Assembly (NCBI GenBank): GCA_033782935.1
Contig: JAWQEG010000004.1
Coordinates: forward strand, 1,860,001-1,924,000
Origin: Petrolisthes cinctipes
Lineage: Eukaryota > Arthropoda > Malacostraca > Decapoda > Porcellanidae
Length of the DNA stretch: 64,000 bases
Reading direction: 5' to 3'
Shown piece after piece: positions 1-10,583 of this stretch. Each line of letters opens with the position of its first letter. Positions within the stretch are counted from its first letter, which is position 1. The notes beneath the pieces are model-generated. The model did not search any database. It saw nothing but the letters and a program-made list of their open reading frames with translations, and was not told the DNA's origin. The position numbers and the translations under genes were made by a program.

Positions 1-834
1 TAAAATATCGATTTTCAGTATGTTTTGAGCATGTATTTTGAAAATACTCTAACACGGAGTAGGCATGTACAGATCGCTTCTGGGACCCTTAAATATCGAA
101 TTTTCGGGTGTTTTGGGACTGAATTTGAGATATCGACTTTTTGGCACCTAAAAGATCGATTTTTAGCATGTTTTTAGCCTATATTTTGAAAATATTCTAG
201 CACTGAGTAGGCATGTACAGATTGCTTTTGGGACCCCAAAATATTGAATTTTCGGGTGTTTTGAGCCTGAATTTGAGATATAAACGGGTACAGAAGATAC
301 ATGCACATATTGACTTTGGGCATCTAAAATATCGATTTTCAGCATGTTTTGAGCCTGTATTTTGAAAATACTCTAACACTGAGTAGGCATGTACAGATTG
401 CTTCTGGGACCCCAAAATATTGAATTTTCGGGTGTTTTGAGCCTGAATTTGAGATATAAACGGGTACTGAAGATGCATGCACATATCGACTTTTGTGCAC
501 CTAAAAGATCGATTTTCAGTATGTTTTGAGCATGTATTTTGAAAATACTCTAACACGGAGTAGGCATATACAGATCGCTTCTGGGACCCCAAAATATCGA
601 ATTTTCGGGTGTTTAGGGCCAGAATTTGAGATATAAACGGGTACAGAAGATGCATGCACATATCGACTTTTGGGCACCTAAAAGATCGATTTTCAGTATG
701 TTTTTGGCCTGTATTTTGAAAATACTCTAACACGGAGTAGGCATGTACAGATACCTTCTGGGACCTCTAAATATCGAATTTTCGGGTGTTTTGTGACTGA
801 ATTTGAGATATCGACTTTTTGGCACCTAAAATGT
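1..834 (+). repeat. Edge monomer and four-monomer repeat
   Basis: The first complete monomer (C at 9) is a 148-bp S type ending at 156. Monomer starts then fall at 157, 333, 510 and 687, giving 176+177+177+148 = 678 bp. This is the 501-bp trimer with one extra 177-bp monomer. The first monomer is cut by the window edge. Confidence 0.85.
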
Positions 835-1010
835 CGATTTTTAGCATGTTTTTAGCCTATATTTTGAAAATATTCTAGCACTGTTTAGGCATGTACAGAT
901 TGCTTCTGGGACCCCAAAATATTGAATTTTCGGGTGTTTTGAGCCTGAATTTGAGATATAAACGGGTACAGAAGATACATGCACATATTGACTTTGGGCA
1001 TCTAAAATAT
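835..1010 (+). repeat. Representative L-a monomer, 176 bp
   Basis: This monomer carries CGATTTTTAGCATG, TTTTTAGCCTATATTTTG, AAAATATTCTAGCACTG, GATTGCTTCTGGGACCCC, AAAATATTGAATTTTCGG, the long segment with ACGGGTACAGAAGATACATG, and TATTGACTTTGGGCATC. At three points where the other classes have CG (GATCGC, ATCGAA, ATCGAC) this class has TG. It is the first member of the 501-bp trimer. Confidence 0.9.
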
Positions 1011-1187
1011 CGATTTTCAGCATGTTTTGGGCCTGTATTTTGAAAATACTCTAACACTGAGTAGGCATGTACAGATTGCTTCTGGGACCCCAAAATATTG
1101 AATTTTCGGGTGTTTTGAGTCTGAATTTGAGATATAAACGGGTACTGAAGATGCATGCACATATCGACTTTTGTGCACCTAAAAGAT
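1011..1187 (+). repeat. Representative L-b monomer, 177 bp, with two related halves
   Basis: This monomer starts CGATTTTCAGCATGTTTTGG and carries GTATTTTGAAAATACTCTAA and the long ACGGGTACTGAAGATGCATG segment before CACCTAAAAGAT. The first half (1011-1098, 88 bp) and second half (1099-1187, 89 bp) share an ordered word series: AAAATAT plus CG or TG, ATTTTC, TGTTTTG, CCTG, ATTT, GCATG, ATCG or ATTG, CTT, TGGG, ACC. The 177-bp length is exactly 59 codons, which keeps reading frames in register across adjacent L-b copies. Confidence 0.88.
1035..1049. other. Dyad-symmetric AT element (example of one per monomer)
   Basis: GTATTTT (1035-1041) and AAAATAC (1043-1049) are reverse complements around a single G. 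The L-a version is ATATTTT-G-AAAATAT. The element sits in the first half of nearly every monomer on both sides of the inversion. Short dyads are common in centromeric satellites and can form hairpins or cruciforms; a function here is inference. Confidence 0.7.
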
Positions 1188-1335
1188 CGATTTTCAGTAT
1201 GTTTTGAGCATGTATTTTGAAAATACTCTAACACGGAGTAGGCATGTACAGATCGCTTCTGGGACCCCTACATATCGAATTTTCGGGTGTTTTGGGACTG
1301 AATTTGAAATATCGACTTTTTGGCACCTAAAAGAT
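1188..1335 (+). repeat. Representative S monomer, 148 bp (29-bp internal deletion)
   Basis: This monomer matches the long classes up to CTGAATTTGAGATAT and then passes directly to CGACTTTTTGGCACC. The 29 bp that carry ACGGGTACAGAAGATGCATG in long monomers are missing, and the breakpoint lies in an ATAT tetranucleotide that flanks the segment on both sides. The class also has CCCCTAAATATCG and TTTTGGGACTG. It closes nearly every higher-order repeat in the first 17 kb. Related short versions with ATCGCCTTTACGCACC or ATCGCCTATACGCACC appear from about 17 to 52 kb. Confidence 0.9.
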
Positions 1336-1587
1336 CGATTTTTAGCATGTTTTTAGCCTATATTTTGAAAATATTCTAGCACTGAGTAGGCATGTACAGA
1401 TTGCTTCTGGGACCCCAAAATATTGAATTTTCGGGTGTTTTGAGCCTGAATTTGAGATATAAACGGGTACAGAATATACATGCACATATTGACTTTGGGC
1501 ATCTAAAATATCGATTTTCAGCATGTTTTAGGCCTGAATTTTGAAAATACTCTAACACGGAGTAGGCATGTACAGATCGCTTCTGGG

Positions 1588-1604
1588 ACCCCAAAATATC
1601 GAAT
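1588..1604 (-). other. Partial CENP-B-box-like match (example)
   Basis: On the minus strand these 17 bases read ATTCGATATTTTGGGGT. Against the mammalian CENP-B box core (nTTCGnnnnAnnCGGGn) seven of nine fixed positions match; the central A and the C of CGGG do not. The motif recurs in monomers that keep ATCGAATT next to GGGACCCC. I regard binding as unproven and a chance match as quite possible. Confidence 0.3.
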
Positions 1605-3340
1605 TTTCGGGTGTTTAGGGCCAGAATTTGAGATATAAACGGGTACAGAAGATGCATGCACATATCGACTTTTGGGCACCTAAAAGATCGATTTTCAGTA
1701 TGTTTTTTTCCTGTATTTTGAAAATACTCTAACACGGAGTAGGCATGTACAGATACCTTCTGGGACCTCTAAATATCAAATTTTCGGGTGTTTTGGGACT
1801 GAATTTGAGATATCGATTTTTTGGCACCTAAAATGTCGATTTTTAGCATGTTTTTAGCCTATATTTTGAAAATATTCTAGCACTGTTTAGGCATGTACAG
1901 ATTGCTTCTGGGACCCCAAAATATTGAATTTTCGGGTGTTTTGAGCCTGAATTTGAGATATAAACGGGTAGAGAAGATACATGCACATATTGACTTTGGG
2001 CATCTAAAATATCGATTTTCAGCATGTTTTGGGCCTGTATTTTGAAAATACTCTAACACTGAGTAGGCATGTACAGATTGCTTCTGGGACCCCAAAATAT
2101 TGAATTTTCGGGTGTTTTGAGCCTGAATTTGAGATATAAACGGGTACTGAAGATGCATGCACATATCGACTTTTGTGCACCTAAAAGATCGATTTTCAGT
2201 ATGTTTTGAGCATGTATTTTGAAAATACTCTAACACGGAGTAGGCATGTACAGATCGCTTCTGGGACCCCTAAATATCGAATTTTCGGGTGTTTTGGGAC
2301 TGAATTTGAGATATCGACTTTTTGGCACCTAAAAGATCGATTTTTAGCATGTTTTTAGCCTATATTTTGAAAATATTCTAGCACTGAGTAGGCATGTACA
2401 GATTGCTTCTGGGACCCCAAAATATTGAATTTTCGGGTGTTTTGAGCCTGAATTTGAGATATAAACGGGTACAGAAGATACATGCACATATTGACTTTGG
2501 GCACCAAAAATATCGATTTTCAGCATGTTTTGGGCCTGAATTTTGAAAATACTCTAACACGGAGTAGGCATGTACAGATCGCTTCTGGGACCCCAAAATA
2601 TCGAATTTTCGGGTGTTTAGGGCCAGAATTTGAGATATAAATGGGTACAGAAGATGCATGCACATATCGACTTTTGGGCACCTAAAAGATCGATTTTCAG
2701 TATGTTTTTAGCCTGTATTTAGAAAATACTTTAACACGGAGTAGGCATGTACAGATCGCTTCTGGGACCCCTAAATATCGAATTTTCGGGTGTTTTGGGA
2801 CTGAATTTGAGATATCGATTTTTTTGGCACCTAAAAGATCGATTTTTAGCATGTTTTTAGCCTACATTTTGAAAATATTCTAGCACTGAGTAGGCATGTA
2901 CAGATTGCTTCTGGGACCCCAAAATATTGAATTTTCGGGTGTTTTGAGCCTGAATTTGAGATATAAACGGGTACAGAAGATACATGCACATATTGACTTT
3001 GGGCGCCAAAAATATCGATTTTCAGCATGTTTTGGGCCTGAATTTTGAAAATACTCTAACACGGAGTAGGCATGTACAGATCGCTTCTGGGACCCCAAAA
3101 TATCGAATTTTCGGGTGTTTAGGGCCAGAATATGAGATATAAACGGGTACAGAAGATGCATGCACATATCGACTTTTGGGCACCTAAAAGATCGATTTTT
3201 AGTATGTTTTTGGCCTGTATTTTGAAAATACTCTAACACGGAGTAGGCATGTACAGATCGCTTCTGGGACCCCTAAATATCGAATTTTCGGGTGTTTTGG
3301 GACTGAATTTGAGATATCGACTTTTTGGCACTTAAAAGAT

Positions 3341-5577
3341 CGATTTTTAGCATGTTTTTAGCCTATATTTTGAAAATATTCTAGCACTGTACAGATTGCT
3401 TCTGGGACCCCAAAATATTGAATTTTCGGGTGTTTTGACCCTGAATTTGAGATATAAACGGGTACAGAAGATACATGTACATATTGACTTTGGGCATCTA
3501 AAATATCGATTTTCAGCATGTTTTGGGCCTGTATTTTGAAAATACTCTAACACTGAGTAGGCATGTACAGATTGCTTCTGGGACCCCAAAATATTGAATT
3601 TTCGGGTGTTTTGGGACTGAATTTGAGATATCGACTTTTTGGCACCTAAAATGTCGATTTTTAGCATGTTTTTAGCCTATATTTTGAAAATATTCTAACA
3701 CTGTGTAGGCATGTACAGATTGCTTCTGGGACCCCAAAATATTGAATTTTCGGGTGTTTTGAGCCTGAATTTGAGATATAAACGGGTACAGAAGATACAT
3801 GCACATATTGACTTTGGGCATCTAAAATATCGATTTTCAGCATGTTTTGGGCCTGTATTTTGAAAATACTCTAACACTGAGTAGGCATGTACAGATTGCT
3901 TCTGGGACCCCAAAATATTGAATTTTCGGGTGTTTTGAGCCTGAATTTGAGATATAAACAGGTACAGAAGATACTTTGAAAATACTCTAACACGGAGTAG
4001 GCATGTACAGATCGCTTCTGGGACCCTAAAATATCGAATTTTCGGGTGTTTTGAGCCTGAATTTGAGATATAAACGGGTACTGAAGATGCATGCACATAT
4101 CGACTTTTGTGGACCTAAAAGATCGATTTTCAGTATGTTTTGAGCATGTATTTTGAAAATACTCTAACACGGATTAGGCATGTACAGATCGCTACTGGGA
4201 CCCCTAAATATCGAATTTTCGGGTGTTTTGGGACTGAATTTGAGATATCGACTTTTTGGCACCAAAAAGATCGATATTTAGCATGTTTTTAGCCTATATT
4301 TTGAAAATATTCTAGCACTGTACAGATTGCTTTTGGGACCCCAAAATATTGAATTTTCGGGTGTTTTGAGCCTGAGTTTGACATATAAACGGGTACTGAA
4401 GATGCATGCACTTTTGTGCACCTAAAAGATCGATTTTCAGTATGTTTTGAGCATGTATTTTGAAAATACTCTAACACGGAGTAGGCATGTACAGATCGCT
4501 TCTGGGACCCCTAAATATCGAATTTTCGGGTGTTTTGGGACTGAATTTGAGATATCGACTTTTTGGCACCTAAAAGATCGATTTTTAGCATGTTAAAATT
4601 TTAGCCTATATTTTGAAAATATTCTAGCACTGAGTACAGATTGCTTCTGGGACCCCAAAATATTGAATTTTCGGGTGTTTTGAGCCTGAATTTGAGATAT
4701 AAACGGGTACAGAAGATACATGCACATATTGACTTTGGGCATCTAAAATATCGATTTTCAGCATGTTTTGGGCCTGTATTTTGAAAATACTCTAACACTG
4801 AGTAGGCATGTACAGATTGCTTCTGGGACCCCAAAATATTGAATTTTCGGGTGTTTTGATCCTGAATTTGAAATATAAACGGGTACTGAAGATGCATGCA
4901 CATATCGACTTTTGTGCACCTAAAAGATCGATTTTCAGTATGTTTTGAGCCTGTATTTTGAAAATACTCTAACACGGAGTAGGCATGTACAGATCGCTTC
5001 TGGGACCCCTAAATATCGAATTTTCGGGTGTTTTGGGACTGAATTTGAGATATCGACTTTTTGGCACCTAAAAGATCGATTTTTAGCATGTTTTTAGCCT
5101 ATATTTTGAAAATATTCTAGCACTGTGTAGGCATGTACAGATTGCTTCTGGGACCCCAAAATATTGAATTTTCGGGTGTTTTGAGCCTGAATTTGAGATA
5201 TAAACGGGTACAGAAGATACATGCACATATTGACTTTGGGCACCAAAAATATCGATTTTCAGCATGTTTTGGGCCTGAATTTTGAAAATACTCTAACACG
5301 GAGTAAGCATGTACAGATCGCTTCTGGGACCCCAAAATATCGAATTTTCGGGTGTTTAGGGCCAGAATTTGAGATATAAACGGGTACAGAAGATGCATGC
5401 ACATATCGACTTTTGGGCACCTATAAGATCGATTTTCAGTATGTTTTTGGCCTGTATTTTGAAAATACTCTAACATGGAGTAAGCATGTACAGATACCTA
5501 CTGGGACCTCTAAATATCGAATTTTCAGGTGTTTTGGGACTGAATTTGAGATATCGATTTTTTGGCACCTAAAATGT
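3341..5577 (+). repeat. Rearranged trimer domain with shortened and fused monomers
   Basis: Monomer starts at 3341, 3507, 3655, 3831, 4124, 4272, 4431, 4579, 4752, 4929, 5077, 5253 and 5430 give spacings 166, 148, 176, 293, 148, 159, 148, 173, 177, 148, 176, 177 and 148. The odd values have visible causes. The 166 lacks 10 bp in CACTGTACAG. The 293 is two long monomers fused across about 60 bp at 3974/3975. The 159 has two deletions of 10 and 8 bp. The 173 has an 8-bp deletion and a 5-bp insertion (GTTAAAATTTTAG near 4590). The last three spacings restore the 501-bp trimer. Confidence 0.88.
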
Positions 5578-8080
5578 CGATTTTTAGCATGTTTTTAGCC
5601 TATATTTTGAAAATATTCTAGCAATGTGTAGGCATGTACAGATTGCTTCTGGGACCCCAAAATATTGAATTTTCGGGTGTTATGAGCCAGAATTTGAGAT
5701 ATAAACGGGTACAGAAGATACATGCACATATTGACTTTGGGCATCTAAAATATCGATTTTCAGCATGTTTTGGGCCTGTATTTTGAAAATACTCTAACAC
5801 TGAGTAGGCATGTAAAGATTGCTTCTGGGACCCCAAAATATTGAATTTTCGGGTGTTTTGAGCCTAAATTTGAGATATCGATTTTTTGGCACCTAAAATG
5901 TCGATTTTTAGCATGTTTTTAGCCTAATTTTGAAAATATTCTAGCACTGTGTAGGCATGTACAGATTGCTTCTGGGACCCCAAAATATTGAATTTTCGGG
6001 TGTTTTGAGCCTGAATTTGAGATATAAACGGGTACAGAAGATACATGCACATATTGACTTTGGGCATCTAAAATATCGATTTTCAGTATGTTTTGAGCAT
6101 GTATTTTGAAAATACTCTAACACGGAGTAGGCATGTACAGATCGCTTCTGGGACCCCTAAATATCGAATTTTCTGGTGTTTTGGGACTGAATTTGAGATA
6201 TCGACTTTTTGGCACCTAAAAGATCGATTTTTAGCATGTTTTTAGCCTATATTTTGAAAATATTCTAGCACTGAGTACAGATTGCTTCTGGGACCCCAAA
6301 ATATTGAATTTTCGGGTGTTTTGAGACTGAATTTGAGATATAAACGGGTACAGAAGATACATGCACATATTGACTTTGGGCATCTAAAATATCGATTTTC
6401 AGCATGTTTTGGGCCTGTATTTTGAAAATACTCTAACACTGAGTAAGCATGTACAGATTGCTTCTGGGACCCCAAAATATTGAATTTTCGGGTGTTTTGA
6501 GCCTGAATTTGAGATATAAACGGGTACTGAAGATGCATGCACATATCGACTTTTGTGCACCTAAAAGATCGATTTTCAGTATGTTTTGAGCATGTATTTT
6601 GAAAATACTCTAACACGGAGTAGGCATGTACAGATCGCTTCTGGGACCCATAAATATCGAATTTTCGGGTGTTTTGGGACTGAATTTGAGATATCGACTT
6701 TTAGGCACCTAAAAGATCGATTTTTAGCATGTTTTTAGCCTATATTTTGAAAATATTCTAGCACTGTACAGATTGCTTCTGGGACCCCAAAATATTGAAT
6801 TTTCGGGTGTTTTGAGCCTGAATTTGAGATATAAACAGGTACAGAAGATACTTTGAAAATACTCTAACACGGAGTAGGCATGTACAGATCGCTTCTGGGA
6901 CCCCAAAATATCGAATTTTCGGGTGTTTTGAGCCTGAATTTGAGATATAAACGGGTACTGAAGATGCATGCACATATCGACTTTTGTGCACCTAAAAGAT
7001 CGATTTTCAGTATGTTTTGAGCATGTATTTTGAAAATACTCTAACACGGAGTAGGCATGTACAGATCGCTTCTGGGACCCCTAAATATCGAATTTCCGAG
7101 TGTTTTGGGACTGAATTTGAGATATCGACTTTTTGGCACCTAAAAGATCGATTTTTAGCATGTTTTTAGCCTATATTTTGAAAATATTCTAGCACTGTAC
7201 AGATTGCTTCTGGGACCCCAAAATATTGAATTTTCGGGTGTTTTGAGCCTGAATTTGAGATATAAACGGGTACAGAAGATACATGCACATATTGACTTTG
7301 GTCATCTAAAATATCGATTTTCAGCATGTTTTGTGCCTGTATTTTGAAAATACTCTAACACTGAGTAGGCATGTACAGATTGCTTCTGGGACCCCAAAAT
7401 ATTGAATTTTCGGGTGTTTTGAGCCTGAATTTGAGATATAAACAGGTACAGAAGATACTTTGAAAATACTCTAACACGGAGTAGGCATGTACAGATCGCT
7501 TCTGGGACCCCAAAATATCGAATTTTCGGGTATTTTGAGCCTGAATTTGAGATATAAACGGGTACTGAAGATGCATGCACATATCGACTTTTGTGCACCT
7601 AAAAGATCGATTTTCAGTATGTTTTGAGCATGTATTTTGAAAATACTCTAACACGGAGTAGGCATGTACAGATCGCTTCTGGGACCCCTAAATATCGAAT
7701 TTCCGAGTGTTTTGGGACTGAATTTGAGATATCGACTTTTTGGCACCTAAAATGTCGATTTTCAGCATGTTTTGGGCCTGTATTTTGAAAATACTCTAAC
7801 ACTGAGTAGGCATGTACAGATTGCTTCTGGGACCCCAAAATATTGAATTTTCGGGTGTTATGAGCCTGAATTTGAGATATAAACGGGTACAGAAGATGCA
7901 TGCACATATCGACTTTTGGGCACCTAAAAGATCGATTTTCAGTATGTTTTTGGACTGTATTTTGAAAATACTCTAACACGGAGTAAGCATGTACAGATAC
8001 CTTCTGGGACCTCTAAATATCGAATTTTCGGGTGTTTTGGGACTGAATTTGAGATATCGATTTTTTGGCACCTAAAATGT
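5578..8080 (+). repeat. 2,503-bp complex higher-order unit, copy 1
   Basis: Monomer starts at 5578, 5754, 5902, 6077, 6225, 6393, 6570, 6718, 7001, 7149, 7315, 7608, 7756 and 7933 give spacings that sum to 2,503 bp. The unit contains two fused monomers (junctions at 6851/6852 and 7458/7459) and several private variants: CAATGTGTAGG, GTTATGAGCCAG, CATGTAAAGATT, TTCTGGTG, TTCCGAGTG and GACCCATAAATA. All of these recur at +2,503. Confidence 0.93.
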
Positions 8081-10583
8081 CGATTTTTAGCATGTTTTTA
8101 GCCTATATTTTGAAAATATTCTAGCAATGTGTAGGCATGTACAGATTGCTTCTGGGACCCCAAAATATTGAATTTTCGGGTGTTATGAGCCAGAATTTGA
8201 GATATAAACGGGTACAGAAGATACATGCACATATTGACTTTGGGCATCTAAAATATCGATTTTCAGCATGTTTTGGGCCTGTATTTTGAAAATACTCTAA
8301 CACTGAGTAGGCATGTAAAGATTGCTTCTGGGACCCCAAAATATTGAATTTTCGGGTGTTTTGAGCCTAAATTTGAGATATCGATTTTTTGGCACCTAAA
8401 ATGTCGATTTTTAGCATGTTTTTAGCCTAATTTTGAAAATATTCTAGCACTGTGTAGGCATGTACAGATTGCTTCTGGGACCCCAAAATATTGAATTTTC
8501 GGGTGTTTTGAGCCTGAATTTGAGATATAAACGGGTACAGAAGATACATGCACATATTGACTTTGGGCATCTAAAATATCGATTTTCAGTATGTTTTGAG
8601 CATGTATTTTGAAAATACTCTAACACGGAGTAGGCATGTACAGATCGCTTCTGGGACCCCTAAATATCGAATTTTCTGGTGTTTTGGGACTGAATTTGAG
8701 ATATCGACTTTTTGGCACCTAAAAGATCGATTTTTAGCATGTTTTTAGCCTATATTTTGAAAATATTCTAGCACTGAGTACAGATTGCTTCTGGGACCCC
8801 AAAATATTGAATTTTCGGGTGTTTTGAGACTGAATTTGAGATATAAACGGGTACAGAAGATACATGCACATATTGACTTTGGGCATCTAAAATATCGATT
8901 TTCAGCATGTTTTGGGCCTGTATTTTGAAAATACTCTAACACTGAGTAAGCATGTACAGATTGCTTCTGGGACCCCAAAATATTGAATTTTCGGGTGTTT
9001 TGAGCCTGAATTTGAGATATAAACGGGTACTGAAGATGCATGCACATATCGACTTTTGTGCACCTAAAAGATCGATTTTCAGTATGTTTTGAGCATGTAT
9101 TTTGAAAATACTCTAACACGGAGTAGGCATGTACAGATCGCTTCTGGGACCCATAAATATCGAATTTTCGGGTGTTTTGGGACTGAATTTGAGATATCGA
9201 CTTTTAGGCACCTAAAAGATCGATTTTTAGCATGTTTTTAGCCTATATTTTGAAAATATTCTAGCACTGTACAGATTGCTTCTGGGACCCCAAAATATTG
9301 AATTTTCGGGTGTTTTGAGCCTGAATTTGAGATATAAACAGGTACAGAAGATACTTTGAAAATACTCTAACACGGAGTAGGCATGTACAGATCGCTTCTG
9401 GGACCCCAAAATATCGAATTTTCGGGTGTTTTGAGCCTGAATTTGAGATATAAACGGGTACTGAAGATGCATGCACATATCGACTTTTGTGCACCTAAAA
9501 GATCGATTTTCAGTATGTTTTGAGCATGTATTTTGAAAATACTCTAACACGGAGTAGGCATGTACAGATCGCTTCTGGGACCCCTAAATATCGAATTTCC
9601 GAGTGTTTTGGGACTGAATTTGAGATATCGACTTTTTGGCACCTAAAAGATCGATTTTTAGCATGTTTTTAGCCTATATTTTGAAAATATTCTAGCACTG
9701 TACAGATTGCTTCTGGGACCCCAAAATATTGAATTTTCGGGTGTTTTGAGCCTGAATTTGAGATATAAACGGGTACAGAAGATACATGCACATATTGACT
9801 TTGGTCATCTAAAATATCGATTTTCAGCATGTTTTGTGCCTGTATTTTGAAAATACTCTAACACTGAGTAGGCATGTACAGATTGCTTCTGGGACCCCAA
9901 AATATTGAATTTTCGGGTGTTTTGAGCCTGAATTTGAGATATAAACAGGTACAGAAGATACTTTGAAAATACTCTAACACGGAGTAGGCATGTACAGATC
10001 GCTTCTGGCACCCCAAAATATCGAATTTTCGGGTATTTTGAGCCTGAATTTGAGATATAAACGGGTACTGAAGATGCATGCACATATCGACTTTTGTGCA
10101 CCTAAAAGATCGATTTTCAGTATGTTTTGAGCATGTATTTTGAAAATACTCTAACACGGAGTAGGCATGTACAGATCGCTTCTGGGACCCCTAAATATCG
10201 AATTTCCGAGTGTTTTGGGACTGAATTTGAGATATCGACTTTTTGGCACCTAAAATGTCGATTTTCAGCATGTTTTGGGCCTGTATTTTGAAAATACTCT
10301 AACACTGAGTAGGCATGTACAGATTGCTTCTGGGACCCCAAAATATTGAATTTTCGGGTGTTATGAGCCTGAATTTGAGATATAAACGGGTACAGAAGAT
10401 GCATGCACATATCGACTTTTGGGCACCTAAAAGATCGATTTTCAGTATGTTTTTGGACTGTATTTTGAAAATACTCTAACACGGAGTAAGCATGTACAGA
10501 TACCTTCTGGGACCTCTAAATATCGAATTTTCGGGTGTTTTGGGACTGAATTTGAGATATCGATTTTTTGGCACCTAAAATGT
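8081..10583 (+). repeat. 2,503-bp complex higher-order unit, copy 2
   Basis: This copy has the same order and spacing of monomers as 5,578-8,080. In the lines I compared, the only difference was CTTCTGGCACC near 10,011, where copy 1 has CTTCTGGGACC. Similarity at this offset begins near 5,530 and ends near 10,622, where copy 2 reads GCACTGTGTAGG instead of GCAATGTGTAGG. The duplication must be very recent, or it is an assembly duplication. Confidence 0.92.

Larger units (their letters stand above)
835..3340 (+). repeat. Five tandem copies of a 501-bp trimeric higher-order repeat
   Basis: Trimer starts are at 835, 1336, 1837, 2338 and 2840, and the next unit starts at 3341. Spacings are 501, 501, 501, 502 and 501 bp; the 502 comes from one extra T in the ATCGATTTTTTTGGC run. 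Each unit is a 176-bp, a 177-bp and a 148-bp monomer in that order. Copies differ by scattered substitutions, so the repeat is not freshly amplified. This is the clearest simple higher-order repeat in the window. Confidence 0.93.

Noticed and set aside
1035..1049. The dyad TATTTTGAAAATA as a transcription terminator or promoter
   Set aside because: It is short, AT-rich, not followed by a T run in a gene context and present in almost every monomer with no gene nearby.
5578..10583. A two-gene or operon duplication
   Set aside because: The duplicated 2,503 bp is entirely satellite; every shared variant lies within monomer words.
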